DNA of 64,000 nucleotides from Rahnella laticis (GTDB lineage Bacteria; Pseudomonadota; Gammaproteobacteria; Enterobacterales; Enterobacteriaceae). Positions 1 through 9,224 of the stretch are shown here, in pieces. The stretch is taken from assembly GCF_015644585.1 (NCBI RefSeq), contig NZ_JADOBI010000005.1:186001-250000 (forward strand). Direction: 5' to 3'. The notes under the pieces were generated by a model. It was not told the origin of the DNA and did not search any database. It saw only the letters and a list, made by a program, of their open reading frames with translations. A program made the translations under genes and the position numbers. Position 1 is the first letter of the stretch; each line of letters starts with the position of its first letter.

Positions 1-1185
1 AAAGATTCCACCACCGAGCTGTATCATTTCATCGGCAAAGACATCGTCTATTTCCACAGCCTGTTCTGGCCGGCAATGCTGGAAGGCAGCAACTTCCGCA
101 AGCCAACCAACCTGTTTGTTCACGGTTATGTGACGGTGAACGGCGCGAAGATGTCCAAATCACGCGGCACCTTCATCAAGGCCAGCACCTATCTGAACCA
201 TCTGGATGCGGACTGCCTGCGTTATTACTACACCGCGAAACTGTCTTCACGTATCGACGATATCGACCTGAATCTGGAAGATTTCGTGCAGCGCGTGAAC
301 GCAGACATCGTGAACAAAGTGGTCAACCTGGCTTCACGTAATGCCGGTTTCATCGCCAAGCGTTTTGACGGCAAACTGGCCGATAAACTGGCGGACGAAG
401 CGCTGTACAAAACCTTCACCGATGCGGCAGAAAGCATCGCGCAGGCGTACGACAGCCGCGAATCAGGCCGCGCAATCCGTGAAATCATGGCGCTGGCCGA
501 CCTGGCAAACCGTTATGTTGACGAACAGGCACCGTGGGTTGTGGCAAAACAGGAAGGCCGCGACGCTGACCTGCAGGCGATTTGCTCAATGGGCATCAAC
601 CTGTTCCGCGTTCTGATGACCTACCTGAAACCGGTTCTGCCTTCACTGTCTGAACGTACCGAAGCGTTCCTGAACACCACACTTGAGTGGGATGCGATTG
701 CACAACCGCTGCTCTCTCACCAGGTGAATCCGTTCAAGGCGCTGTTTAACCGTATCGAACTGGATAAAGTGACCGCCATGGTTGATGCATCGAAAGAAGA
801 CATTGCGGCGGCGAAAGCCCCTGCAACCGGCCCGCTGGCGGATGACCCGATTCAGGAAACCATCACGTTTGATGATTTCGCCAAAGTCGACATGCGTATC
901 GCGCTGATCAAAAGCGCTGATTTCGTGGAAGGTTCCGACAAGCTGCTGCGTCTGAAACTGGATCTCGGCGGCGAAACCCGTCAGATCTTCTCCGGTATCC
1001 GCTCTGCCTATCCGGATCCGAAAGCGCTGGAAGGCCGTCTGACCATCATGGTCGCGAACCTTGCGCCGCGTAAAATGCGCTTTGGCATTTCTGAAGGCAT
1101 GGTGATGGCCGCAGGCCCTGGCGGAAAAGACATCTTCCTGCTCAGCCCGGATTCCGGCGCACAACCTGGCATGCAGGTGAAATAA
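1..1185 (+). CDS. metG: Methionyl-tRNA synthetase, C-terminal part (5' end outside window)
   Basis: Class I aminoacyl-tRNA synthetase that charges initiator and elongator tRNA-Met in the cytoplasm. The open frame already runs at base 1, so about 394 codons of the 3' part are visible; E. coli MetG is about 677 residues. The KMSKS signature, which stabilises the adenylate transition state, lies at 148-162. It is followed by the helical anticodon-binding domain and, from about 860, by the C-terminal EMAP-II/Trbp111-like tRNA-binding domain (DFAKVDMRI ... FSGIRSAY ... [15 protein letters not shown]) that dimerises the enzyme. The catalytic HIGH half lies upstream of the window. The gene ends with TAA and is followed 64 nt later by an unrelated dehydrogenase. 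The identification is firm. Confidence 0.97.
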   Translation, partial: KDSTTELYHFIGKDIVYFHSLFWPAMLEGSNFRKPTNLFVHGYVTVNGAKMSKSRGTFIKASTYLNHLDADCLRYYYTAKLSSRIDDIDLNLEDFVQRVNADIVNKVVNLASRNAGFIAKRFDGKLADKLADEALYKTFTDAAESIAQAYDSRESGRAIREIMALADLANRYVDEQAPWVVAKQEGRDADLQAICSMGINLFRVLMTYLKPVLPSLSERTEAFLNTTLEWDAIAQPLLSHQVNPFKALFNRIELDKVTAMVDASKEDIAAAKAPATGPLADDPIQETITFDDFAKVDMRIALIKSADFVEGSDKLLRLKLDLGGETRQIFSGIRSAYPDPKALEGRLTIMVANLAPRKMRFGISEGMVMAAGPGGKDIFLLSPDSGAQPGMQVK

Positions 1186-1249
1186 GCCACTGCGTTTCTC
1201 AGCAAGCCCCTCCCCTCATCCCCGGGGGGAGGTTCAAGGAGTTCCTGCT

Positions 1250-2404
1250 ATGTTTAACTTCGATTACTACAATCCCACCCGCGTTCTTTTTGGTACACAG
1301 CGTATTGCCGATATCGGCCAGTACATTCCCGCCAACGCCCGCGTCCTGATTACCTACGGCGGCGGTAGCGCGAAAAAATTCGGTACGATTGATGAAGCGC
1401 GCAAAGCTCTCGGTGACCGCGAAATTTTCGAATTTGGCGGCATTGAAGTTAACCCGCATTTCGAAACCCTGATGTTTGCCGTTGAGCTGGTTAAAGAGAA
1501 AAAAATCGACTTCCTGCTGGCCGTCGGCGGTGGTTCTGTCGTGGATGCCACCAAATTTATTGCCGCCGCCGTCCTGTACGAGGGCGACGTCTGGAATATG
1601 TGGTCGAAACGCCTGCCGCTGGAAAAAGCCATGCCGCTCGGCTGCATCATGACGTTACCGGCGACCGGTTCGGAAATGAACCCGACAGCCGTGGTCACTA
1701 ACGTCGCACTGGGCGCAAAAATGGGTTTCAGCGACGCGCACCTGTACCCGCAGTTTGCCGTGCTGGATCCGCGAAAAACCTACACGCTGCCGGTTAAACA
1801 AGTGTCCAACGGCGTGGTTGACGCCTTTGTGCATGTGATTGAGCAATATCTGACGTATCCGGTTTACGGCAAAGTACAGGATCGTTTTGCCGAAGGCCTG
1901 CTGCTGACGCTTATCGAAGAAGGCCCGAAAGCGCTGACCGATCCGGAAAATTACGATGTGCGCTCGACCGTCACCTGGTCGGCAACGCTGGCACTGAATG
2001 GTCTGATTGGCGTCGGCGTGCCGCAGGACTGGGCAACGCACCGCATCGGCCACCAGCTGACCGCGCTCTATCATCTGGATCACGCTGAAACGCTGGCCGT
2101 TCTGTTGCCTTCGCTGCTTCAGGTACAGCGTGAAACCAAACGTCTCAAACTGCTGCAATACGCAGAGCGCGTCTGGGGGCTGACCGGAGGTGATGAAGAA
2201 ACCCGTATCACCGCGGCCATCGATAAAACCCGCGATTTCTTTGATGATATGGGCGTGAAAACGCGCATCAGCGCGTACGGCGTGCCGGAAAAAGTCATTG
2301 AAGAAGTGCTGGAGAATCTGACCCGATTCAACCTGCTGCCGATGGGCGAACACAAAGATATCGATCTGGTGGCTGCCCGCCGCATTCTCAGCCTGAGCTA
2401 CTAA
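1250..2404 (+). CDS. yqhD: Iron-containing (YqhD-type) alcohol/aldehyde dehydrogenase
   Basis: Group III metal-dependent dehydrogenase of 384 residues, similar along its whole length to E. coli YqhD, an NADPH-dependent broad-range aldehyde reductase (387 aa). The dinucleotide-binding GGGS motif is at residues 93-96 and ATGSE at 138-142. The four metal ligands are D191, H195, H264 and H278 (VVDAFVH, DWATH, LDHAE), so the enzyme should be active. It probably detoxifies short-chain aldehydes in the cytosol. The ATG follows AAGGAG (1235-1240), and a strong terminator follows the stop. It is not in yqhC-yqhD synteny, so orthology with E. coli YqhD rather than a butanol-dehydrogenase paralogue is likely but not proven. 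Confidence 0.85.
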   Translation: MFNFDYYNPTRVLFGTQRIADIGQYIPANARVLITYGGGSAKKFGTIDEARKALGDREIFEFGGIEVNPHFETLMFAVELVKEKKIDFLLAVGGGSVVDATKFIAAAVLYEGDVWNMWSKRLPLEKAMPLGCIMTLPATGSEMNPTAVVTNVALGAKMGFSDAHLYPQFAVLDPRKTYTLPVKQVSNGVVDAFVHVIEQYLTYPVYGKVQDRFAEGLLLTLIEEGPKALTDPENYDVRSTVTWSATLALNGLIGVGVPQDWATHRIGHQLTALYHLDHAETLAVLLPSLLQVQRETKRLKLLQYAERVWGLTGGDEETRITAAIDKTRDFFDDMGVKTRISAYGVPEKVIEEVLENLTRFNLLPMGEHKDIDLVAARRILSLSY

Positions 2405-2425
2405 AAGCGGCTGCTGAAGAACTCG

Positions 2426-2457
2426 AAGGGGAAACGCGACACCGTTTCCCCTTTTTT
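2426..2457 (+). terminator. Intrinsic terminator of the alcohol dehydrogenase gene
   Basis: The arms GGGGAAAC and GTTTCCCC form an 8-bp stem (extended by A-T pairs) around an 8-nt loop, followed by TTTTTT. It lies 22 nt after the stop codon. Confidence 0.9.
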
Positions 2458-2469
2458 ATAACGTCTCAT

Positions 2470-2733
2470 TTATTTCGGCCAGTTCGGCCAGACGCTGCGC
2501 GGATACTCTTTATCGATATCCGATCTTGCCATCCCGATATCTTTCAGTTGCTCCGGGCTCAGCGCATGCAGAAGTTTGCGGCTGACGCGGCGCTCATTCC
2601 AGGCATGTAAAACACTGAACACCTGTTTTACCCATCCGCCCTGCTTAACCGGCATCTGTACCGGTGCAACAATTTCGGCACAACGCACTGACTCACAAGC
2701 GGCAAACTGCCGTTCTTCAATGGTATTTTTCAT
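2470..2733 (-). CDS. DUF1127 domain small protein
   Basis: An 87-residue basic protein. Its C-terminal half (about residues 35-80: VLHAWNERRVSRKLLHALSPEQLKDIGMARSDID) matches the DUF1127/YjiS pattern of a Trp-rich helix, RR..R.L..L, then L.DIG..R.DI. Such proteins are short regulators in several proteobacteria, where RNA-binding roles in phosphate or stress responses have been reported; no specific role can be assigned here. The roughly 40-residue N-terminal extension is not part of the domain. The ATG has a good AGGAG Shine-Dalgarno. It is divergent from the MocR-type gene and shares a 168-bp intergenic region with it. Its 3' end faces the dehydrogenase terminator. Confidence 0.8.
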   Translation of the reverse strand: MKNTIEERQFAACESVRCAEIVAPVQMPVKQGGWVKQVFSVLHAWNERRVSRKLLHALSPEQLKDIGMARSDIDKEYPRSVWPNWPK

Positions 2734-2787
2734 TTTCTGCTCCTGTTAACGACCTGTGATCAGGATCTAACATCCGGCAAAAACATT

Positions 2788-2845
2788 ACAGATTCAGTTA
2801 TTTTGTATTTCAACCATACAGATCTGGATCCAATGACAGATTCAG
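2788..2845. promoter_or_regulatory. Direct repeats in DUF1127/MocR intergenic region (putative MocR operator)
   Basis: The decamer ACAGATTCAG occurs identically at 2788-2797 and 2836-2845. A related ACAGATCTGG lies between them (2818-2827) and an inverted ATCTGT at 2861-2866. Direct repeats upstream of their own gene are the usual operators of MocR-type regulators, so this is a candidate autoregulatory and divergent control region. The assignment is inference. Confidence 0.45.
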
Positions 2846-2901
2846 CGTTAGATTAGACGCATCTGTACTGCTCTTATTGCGCAGACGTTGAGGGAATGAA
2901 A

Positions 2902-4320
2902 ATGAACCGTTACGAAAATCTGGCGAATGTACTGAGCGAACGCATCGAACAGGGGCTGTACCCGGCGGGGATCCGGTTGCCGTCGGTGCGCGTCTTAAGC
3001 AGCGAGCACGGCGTCAGCGTCAGCACGGTTCAGCAGGCGTACCGCGTACTGGAAGAAAAACAGCTGGTGGAAGCGCGGCCAAAATCCGGTTATTTCGTCA
3101 AAGAAGCCCGCCTGCAGGCGGCGCTGCCGAGCGGGTGCCGCCCCACGCAGCGTCCGGTGGAAATTTCCCAGTGGGATCAGGTCCTGGAGCTGATCACCTC
3201 GCCGCATCTTCCCGGTTTTGTTCAGCTTGGGCGCGGATCACCGGATGTCACCGCCGCCACGCTCAAACCGCTCAGCCGCCTGATGGGGCGTGCCGGGCAA
3301 CATCAGAACCTCAACGCCTTTCACTACGACAGCATTTACGGCTCCGAAGATCTGCGCGAACAGATTGCTCGCCTGATGATCGACAGCGGCAGCCATATGG
3401 ATGCCAGCAACATATTGATCACCACCGGCTGTCACGAAGCACTGTCTATCGCCATCCGTTCCGTTTGCGAACACGGCGATATTGTGGCGGTGGACTCCCC
3501 GAGTTTTCACGGCGCGATGCAAACCCTGAAAGGTTTTGGCATGAAGGCGCTGGAAATCCCGACCGATCCGGTTACCGGCATCAGCCTGGAAGCACTGGAA
3601 ATGGCGCTGGAACAGTGGCCCATCAAAGCCATCCAGCTCACGCCAAACTGCAACAATCCGCTCGGCTACAACATGCCGGATGACCGCAAGAAATCGCTGC
3701 TGCGGCTGGCACAGCGTTACGATATCGCCATTATCGAGGACGATGTCTACGGCGAACTGGCGTATCAGTATCCGCGCCCGGCAACCATTACCTCGTTTGA
3801 TGACGACGGCCGCGTGCTGCTTTGCAGCTCATTTTCCAAAACGCTGGCACCCGGTTTGCGTGTCGGCTGGATTGCGCCGGGCCGTTATCATGACCGCGCC
3901 CTGCACATGAAATACATCACCACCGGCGCGTCGGCCACTCTGCCGCAAATCGCCATCGCGGATTTCATCAAGCAGGGTCATTACCTTCAGCACCTGCGCA
4001 GAATGCGTAATCAGTACCAGCGTAATCTGTGCACCATGACCGACTGGGTGATGAAATATTTTCCGTGCGGCACGCGGGTCAGCCGCCCTCAGGGCGGATT
4101 CCTGCTGTGGATTGAACTCGACGAACGCATGGATACGCAGCGCCTGAACCGGCTGCTGGAAGAACATTTTGTGCAAATTGCGATCGGTTCGATATTTTCC
4201 GCCTCAGGGAAATACCGCAACTGCCTGCGCATTAACTATGCTCAGCCTCTGGCGGCCAAAACTGAACGCGCCGTTCAGCAGGTCGGTCAGATGGTTTCAT
4301 ACATGCTGGAAAGCTGCTAA
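2902..4320 (+). CDS. MocR-type transcriptional regulator (GntR wHTH + aminotransferase-like domain)
   Basis: PdxR/MocR-class regulator of 472 residues. An N-terminal GntR winged helix (about 1-67, with LPSVRVLSSEHGVSVSTVQQAYRVLEE) is fused to a fold-type I aminotransferase-like domain (about 105-470). The PLP-lysine motif SSFSKTLAPG is intact at about residue 313, with NPLG and the Asp of EDDVYGE also present, so PLP binding is expected. Members sense vitamin B6 or amino-compound effectors and usually control a neighbouring gene. I chose ATG 2902 over the in-frame ATG 2896: the GAGGG Shine-Dalgarno (2890-2894) is 7 nt from the former and only 1 nt from the latter. It resembles E. coli YdcR in architecture. 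A LysR gene follows after 24 nt, so the two may be co-transcribed. The target is unknown. Confidence 0.85.
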   Translation: MNRYENLANVLSERIEQGLYPAGIRLPSVRVLSSEHGVSVSTVQQAYRVLEEKQLVEARPKSGYFVKEARLQAALPSGCRPTQRPVEISQWDQVLELITSPHLPGFVQLGRGSPDVTAATLKPLSRLMGRAGQHQNLNAFHYDSIYGSEDLREQIARLMIDSGSHMDASNILITTGCHEALSIAIRSVCEHGDIVAVDSPSFHGAMQTLKGFGMKALEIPTDPVTGISLEALEMALEQWPIKAIQLTPNCNNPLGYNMPDDRKKSLLRLAQRYDIAIIEDDVYGELAYQYPRPATITSFDDDGRVLLCSSFSKTLAPGLRVGWIAPGRYHDRALHMKYITTGASATLPQIAIADFIKQGHYLQHLRRMRNQYQRNLCTMTDWVMKYFPCGTRVSRPQGGFLLWIELDERMDTQRLNRLLEEHFVQIAIGSIFSASGKYRNCLRINYAQPLAAKTERAVQQVGQMVSYMLESC

Positions 4321-4344
4321 ACGCATCCCGGAGAACTCCTCACC

Positions 4345-5235
4345 GTGCAGATAGAACCGTTACCGCCGCTCAACACCCTGGTGGCCTTCGAATGTGTGGC
4401 GCGTTATTGCAGTTTTTCCCGGGCGGCCGACGAGCTGAACCTCACGCAAAGCGCCATCAGCCGCCAGATTATTCAGCTTGAGGAAATGCTCGGCTGTAAA
4501 CTTTTCCAGCGGGCGCAGCGTAAAACCACGCTCACACCGCGCGGTGAAACTTACGCGCATCAGGTAAGAAAACTGCTCGGTGATATCTCGCTTTCGACGG
4601 CCGAAGTCATGGGCTGGAACGGTTTGCCGCAGGTGACGCTGGCCTGTACCAGCGCAATGAGCGGCCTGTGGCTGTCATCGCGCCTGTCTTCTTTGCGCCA
4701 GCTGATGCCGGATCTGCAAATCCAGATGAAAATTTCCGACAGCTTTTCAGAGCTCAAGTCATCAGAATTTGATCTGGCTATTTTCTATCTTCGCGAGCCA
4801 CCGTCCGGCTATCACGTGCAGGCGCTGTTTGATGAGGTCTGTTATCCGATGTGCTCGCCGGAATTTTTCAGCCGTCTGCCCGCCCGTGCCAGCGCGGCGG
4901 ATTTGCTGGAACAAACCCTGCTGATTCAGGATGATCCGCAGCGGGAATGGACCGGCTGGCGCGACTGGTTCGCCTCACAGGATGTCACTTTCGTCACCCC
5001 GCGCCGGACATGGCGCGCCAACAACTACCCGTTTCTGGTGCAGTCGGCGGTGCTGGGCGATGGAATTCTTCTGGGCTGGGAAGGTCTGGTGCAGGATTAC
5101 ATCAACAGCGGACAGCTGGTCGCCGCGCACCCGGGTAAACTGGCCGCAGCCGGAAAATGCTACATGCTGACGCCGCAGGACAAATACCTGAAGCCCATCG
5201 TGCACAAAGTTATTAACTGGCTGAAACAGCCCTAG
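4345..5235 (+). CDS. LysR-family transcriptional regulator (GcvA-like)
   Basis: A 296-residue LysR-type regulator that starts with GTG after a GGAGAA Shine-Dalgarno. The N-terminal winged helix (about 5-65, LNTLVAFECVARYCSFSRAA followed by TQSAISRQI and LE) is typical of the GcvA/AmpR subgroup. The C-terminal periplasmic-binding-protein-like effector domain spans about 90-292. It lies directly downstream of the MocR-type gene and a few hundred bases before the peptide ABC operon. Either regulator could govern that operon, but no binding evidence is visible. The effector is unknown. Confidence 0.85.
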   Translation: MQIEPLPPLNTLVAFECVARYCSFSRAADELNLTQSAISRQIIQLEEMLGCKLFQRAQRKTTLTPRGETYAHQVRKLLGDISLSTAEVMGWNGLPQVTLACTSAMSGLWLSSRLSSLRQLMPDLQIQMKISDSFSELKSSEFDLAIFYLREPPSGYHVQALFDEVCYPMCSPEFFSRLPARASAADLLEQTLLIQDDPQREWTGWRDWFASQDVTFVTPRRTWRANNYPFLVQSAVLGDGILLGWEGLVQDYINSGQLVAAHPGKLAAAGKCYMLTPQDKYLKPIVHKVINWLKQP

Positions 5236-5243
5236 AAAAGAGC

Positions 5244-5275
5244 ATTGCCAGATTTCAGATATCCGGTCTGGCAAT
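5244..5275. terminator. Stem-loop after the LysR gene
   Basis: ATTGCCAGA and TCTGGCAAT form a 9-bp perfect stem with a 14-nt loop, 8 nt after the stop codon. It is followed only by an AT-rich stretch, not a clean T-run, so it is a probable but weak terminator. Confidence 0.5.
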
Positions 5276-5353
5276 CAATATTTAGCAGAACTGACGAGAG
5301 TGCCGTCACACTATTTATAAAAAATAATAATAATCTGACGTCATAATAAAATA

Positions 5354-5635
5354 TTATGAATTGACATCCGCCGGTGGGATTTTATTTTTCTCCAAAATTC
5401 TGCGTTTTCTCGCAGAATTCATGCCCAGTAATGTAAACAGCAGCCAGCATGACTGCGAAATACAAGATGCAAGGTTAAAATCATGGCTTAAAGAATACAG
5501 GCCAAATACACCGCCGATTATATTAAGATAGGCGTAACTGTTAGCATCAACCGCTAGCCTGCGCATCTGAACCAGCGCATAAGCCAGAAGGTAGCAAAAC
5601 ACGCCAATTAAGCCGACAACCGTATGCAGTTCCAC
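5354..5635 (-). CDS. CBU_0592-like small integral membrane protein
   Basis: A 93-residue hydrophobic protein with three predicted membrane helices (about 5-23, 33-50 and 54-72) and a basic cytoplasmic tail (SARKRRILEKNK). The patterns GVFCYLLAYALVQ, YLNIIGGVFGLYSL and HDFNLASCISQSCWLLFTLLG match the CBU_0592-type membrane domain, for which no biochemical function is known. It is a single gene opposite in direction to its neighbours. An AT-rich stretch follows its 3' end. Confidence 0.7.
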   Translation of the reverse strand: MELHTVVGLIGVFCYLLAYALVQMRRLAVDANSYAYLNIIGGVFGLYSLSHDFNLASCISQSCWLLFTLLGMNSARKRRILEKNKIPPADVNS

Positions 5636-5853
5636 CGGTCACTTCCCTTTCCAGACATTGATAGCTCAGAAAAATAAAGCTTTTCAGGGTGTTCTGCCGC
5701 GCATTTTTCGCATACCCTCATGATAAATTCTCATGCAAGTTCCGCAGAGGGTTTTGATATAAATCATCAGGGCAATCCATTTCGCCCCTTTGAAACACCC
5801 GGAGTATTTCGCCTGCACCTATAAAATTCCAGCACGTACTATGGAGAAAATTA

Positions 5854-7437
5854 ATGAAAGATAATAATTCCCCTTTGACGAAATTAATGCAGGATGCACA
5901 ACTTAGCCGTCGCGGCTTTATTACCAGCGCTTCCGCTGTGGGTATTACCAGTGCCATGGGTTTCTCACCTTTCTCTGTTTTCGCCGCTGAACCGAAAAAG
6001 GGCGGCATATTAAAACTGGGTATGTCAGGCGGAAATACCAGTGATACGCTCGACCCAACGTTATTCAGCGACTGGGTGCCACTCAACCAGGCATATATGC
6101 TGATGAACGGCCTGATTGAAATTGATGAAAATAACAAAGCCACGCCTGAACTGTTCTCCGCATGGGAAGCTAAACCGGGCGCGGCCGAATGGGTGTTTAC
6201 CGTCCGTGATGGCGTCACCTTCCACAACGGCAAAAAGCTGGACGCCGACGATATTCTTTACTCCATCAACCTGCACCGCGGCGACAAATCCAAAAGCGCC
6301 ATCAAAACGCAGCTGGCACCGATTACCGGTCTGACCAAACAGGGCGACAACCAGATTCTGATTACGCTCGACAGCGGCAACGCCGACCTGCCGTACCTGC
6401 TGGCGGATTACCATCTGGTGGTCGTGCCCGCGGGCTTCACCGACTGGTCGCACCCGATTGGCACCGGCGGTTTTATCTTCGATCAGTACGAACCGGGCGT
6501 GCGCTCACTGTTCAAACGTAACCCGAATTACTGGAAGCCGGATCGCGCCTTTGTTGACGCCGTGGAAGTGCTGGTGATCAACGACCCGACCGCGCGCACC
6601 AACGCCCTGATTTCAGGTCAGGTTCACGCGATTAACCGCGTCGATTTCAAAACCGTCGATTTTCTTAAACGCAGCCCGGCCCTGAACATTATCCGTTCCT
6701 CCGGCGGCCAGCACTTTACGTTCCTGATGGATTGCAGCGTCGCGCCGTATAACAACAACGACGTGCGCATGGCGATTAAACACGGCATCGACCGCCAGAA
6801 AATTCTTGATACCGTGCTGCGTGGCTACGGCTCGCTGGGCAACGATCACCCGATCCCGAAAACCGACCGCTTCTTCAACCACAGCCTCGAGCAACGTGTT
6901 TACGATCCGGACAAATCAAAGTTCTATCTGAAAAAAGCCGGATTAACCGACCTGAAAGTCGAGCTGTCTTCGTCTGACGCCGCCTTTGCCGGGGCACTCG
7001 ACGCCGCCGCATTGTTCCAGGGTCAGGCGCAGAAGGGCGGCATTCAGGTCAATATCAAGCGCCAGCCTGCCGACAGTTACTGGGACGACGTGTGGATGAA
7101 AGCGCCGTTCAGCATGGGTTACTGGGGCGGACGCCCGACGGCTGACCAGATGTTTTCAACCGCGTACCAGTCCACCGCCAAGTGGAACGACACGCACTGG
7201 AAAGATGAAAAGTTTGACGCCCTGCTGCTTCAGGCACGTTCGTTGCTCGATGAAAGCAAACGCGCGGAAATCTACGGCGAGCTTCAAAGCATCGTGCGCG
7301 ACAACGGCGGCGCGATGATCCCGTTGTTTGGTGATTATCTTGATGCCGCCAGCAAAAAAGTCGGCGGCATCAAACCGCATCCGATGTTCAACTTCATGGG
7401 TGGTCGTCTGGCCGAGCGCGTCTGGCTGGAGGCATGA
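5854..7437 (+). CDS. ABC transporter peptide-type substrate-binding protein with Tat signal
   Basis: Family 5 (DppA/OppA-like) extracytoplasmic binding protein of 527 residues. It begins with a twin-arginine signal: SRRGF at 18-22, a hydrophobic stretch to about 42, and probable cleavage near VFA-AEP (44/45), so it should be exported folded. The mature domain carries typical SBP_bac_5 features (WVFTVRDGVTFHNGKKLDADDILYS; NDVRMAIKHGIDRQKI). It is the first gene of a five-gene operon and overlaps the permease gene by ATGA. GGAG (5841-5844) precedes the ATG. The ligand is unknown; peptides, opines or acylated amino compounds are possible. The downstream hydrolase suggests the ligand is cleaved after uptake. 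Confidence 0.9.
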   Translation: MKDNNSPLTKLMQDAQLSRRGFITSASAVGITSAMGFSPFSVFAAEPKKGGILKLGMSGGNTSDTLDPTLFSDWVPLNQAYMLMNGLIEIDENNKATPELFSAWEAKPGAAEWVFTVRDGVTFHNGKKLDADDILYSINLHRGDKSKSAIKTQLAPITGLTKQGDNQILITLDSGNADLPYLLADYHLVVVPAGFTDWSHPIGTGGFIFDQYEPGVRSLFKRNPNYWKPDRAFVDAVEVLVINDPTARTNALISGQVHAINRVDFKTVDFLKRSPALNIIRSSGGQHFTFLMDCSVAPYNNNDVRMAIKHGIDRQKILDTVLRGYGSLGNDHPIPKTDRFFNHSLEQRVYDPDKSKFYLKKAGLTDLKVELSSSDAAFAGALDAAALFQGQAQKGGIQVNIKRQPADSYWDDVWMKAPFSMGYWGGRPTADQMFSTAYQSTAKWNDTHWKDEKFDALLLQARSLLDESKRAEIYGELQSIVRDNGGAMIPLFGDYLDAASKKVGGIKPHPMFNFMGGRLAERVWLEA

Positions 7438-8384
7438 TGAAAAAACGGATTTTACAGCGGGTCCTGTTGGGCATTATCACGCTGTGGCTGGTCTCTGTGC
7501 TGATATTTATCGGCACAGAAATGCTGCCCGGCGACGTTGCTACCGCGATTTTAGGGCAAAGCGCGACGCCGGAAACCGTGGCGGCGCTGCGGCTGCAACT
7601 GGGGCTGGATGAACCCTCGGTGCTGCGTTATCTGCACTGGCTGGCGGGGATTATGCACGGGGATCTCGGGCATTCGCTGGCCAATGGCCGCGCCATCAGC
7701 GACGAGCTGTTGCCACGTCTGGCAAATACGCTGTTTCTGGCCGGATATGCCGCCGTGATCGCCATTCCGCTGGCAGTCGGTTTAGGAATTGCGTCTGCCA
7801 TCTGGCGCGGTTCCGTGTTCGACCGGCTGGCGAATACCCTCACGCTCATCAGCATTTCCGTGCCGGAGTTTTTCGTCGGCTACATTCTGGTGATCGCCTT
7901 TGCTATCCGCCTGACGTGGTTCCCGAGTCTGGCGATGGTTGACAGTTCATCTTCGTTCCCCGACCGGCTTTACGTCTGCACCCTGCCGATGCTCACGCTG
8001 ACGCTGGTCGTGCTGGCACATATGTTGCGCATGACGCGTGCGTCGGTGACGGCGGTGATGTCCAGCCCCTACATCGAAAGCGCGGTGCTCAAGGGCATTC
8101 CGCGCTGGCGTATTGTGGTCTCGCACGCGCTGCCCAACGCCCTCGCGCCGATCATCAACGTCGTGGCGTTCAATCTGGCGTATCTGGTGGTCGGCGTCAT
8201 TCTGGTGGAAGTGGTGTTTGTTTATCCGGGCATCGGCCAGTACATGGTGGACGCCGTCACCAAGCGCGACCTGCCGGTGGTTCAGGCCTGCGGTCTGCTG
8301 TTTGGCGGCACCTACATTTTTCTCAATACCACCGCCGATTTACTGGCGATCTGGTGTAATCCACGCCTGCGCCATGCGCGCTAA
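7434..8384 (+). CDS. ABC transporter permease, DppB-like
   Basis: A 316-residue inner-membrane permease of the peptide/nickel class with about six helices. The N-terminal segment ILQRVLLGIITLWLVSVLIFIGTEMLPGD and the EAA-type cytoplasmic loop (SSPYIESAVLKGIPRWRIVVSHALPNALAP) are diagnostic of DppB proteins. ATG 7434 overlaps the upstream stop; an ATG at 7437 is better spaced from GGAGG (7428-7432), so the real protein may lack the first Met. It pairs with the DppC-like gene to form the translocation channel. Confidence 0.9.
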   Translation: MMKKRILQRVLLGIITLWLVSVLIFIGTEMLPGDVATAILGQSATPETVAALRLQLGLDEPSVLRYLHWLAGIMHGDLGHSLANGRAISDELLPRLANTLFLAGYAAVIAIPLAVGLGIASAIWRGSVFDRLANTLTLISISVPEFFVGYILVIAFAIRLTWFPSLAMVDSSSSFPDRLYVCTLPMLTLTLVVLAHMLRMTRASVTAVMSSPYIESAVLKGIPRWRIVVSHALPNALAPIINVVAFNLAYLVVGVILVEVVFVYPGIGQYMVDAVTKRDLPVVQACGLLFGGTYIFLNTTADLLAIWCNPRLRHAR

Positions 8385-8396
8385 AAGAGGGACAGC

Positions 8397-9224
8397 ATGA
8401 ACCGGTATTTCATTAACATCCCGCTGTCGGCCTGGATTGGCCTTGTGATTATTGCGGTGAATCTCTTCGCCGCCATTTTCGCGCCGTGGCTTGCACCACA
8501 TAGTGAAACCGAACAGGTCGGCGATATCTGGCTGCTGCCGTCTGCCGCCACGCCGTTTGGCACTGACAGCCTCGGGCGCGACATGCTTTCGCGCATTTTA
8601 TTTGGCGCGCGCACGACAATTGCCATCGCACTGACCATCACCTTCAGCTCGTTTATCATCGGCATCGTCACCGGTTTTACCGCCGCGATTTACGGCAAAT
8701 GGGTGGATACCGTGCTTTCGCGCATTGTCGATACCGTGATGTCGATTCCGGTGCTGATTTTCGCGCTGATCGTATTGTCCGTAATGGGCACCTCGATTCC
8801 GGTTCTGGTGCTGACGATCGCCCTGCTCGACGCCACCCGCGTATTCCGTCTGGCGCGGCTGGTGGCGCAGGCGATTGTCTGCCAGGAATATGTTGAAGCG
8901 GCGCGTCTGCGCGGCGAAGGCCTGCGCTGGGTGCTGTTCAGGGAAATTCTGCCAAACGCCCTGCCGCCCTTGCTTGCCGAATTCGGTATGCGTTTTTGCT
9001 TCACGTTCCTGTTTATCGCGGGCCTGAGTTTCTTAGGTTTAGGCATTCAGCCGCCGTACGCGGACTGGGGAAGCATGGTGCGTGATAACGCGCAGGCGAT
9101 TAACTTCGGCCAGTTTGCGCCCCTTTATCCGGCGGCGGCGATTGCGCTGCTGACCATTGGCGTCAATCTGGTGGTTGACTGGCTGCTGGCGCGTAACAGC
9201 CTGCCGCATGGAGATGAAGCATGA
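8397..9224 (+). CDS. ABC transporter permease, DppC-like
   Basis: A 275-residue permease of the DppC class. It has the conserved LLPSAATPFGTDSLGRDMLSRILFGARTT region, the EAA loop (EYVEAARLRGEGLRWVLFREILPNALPP) and about six membrane helices. It lies 12 nt after the DppB-like gene behind GAGGGACAGC and overlaps the ATPase gene by ATGA. Together with the upstream permease it makes the heterodimeric channel. Confidence 0.9.
   Translation: MNRYFINIPLSAWIGLVIIAVNLFAAIFAPWLAPHSETEQVGDIWLLPSAATPFGTDSLGRDMLSRILFGARTTIAIALTITFSSFIIGIVTGFTAAIYGKWVDTVLSRIVDTVMSIPVLIFALIVLSVMGTSIPVLVLTIALLDATRVFRLARLVAQAIVCQEYVEAARLRGEGLRWVLFREILPNALPPLLAEFGMRFCFTFLFIAGLSFLGLGIQPPYADWGSMVRDNAQAINFGQFAPLYPAAAIALLTIGVNLVVDWLLARNSLPHGDEA

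Noticed and set aside
1655-2353. 232-codon minus ORF inside the alcohol dehydrogenase
   Set aside because: It is a shadow of a gene with all catalytic residues, and its own translation matches no family.
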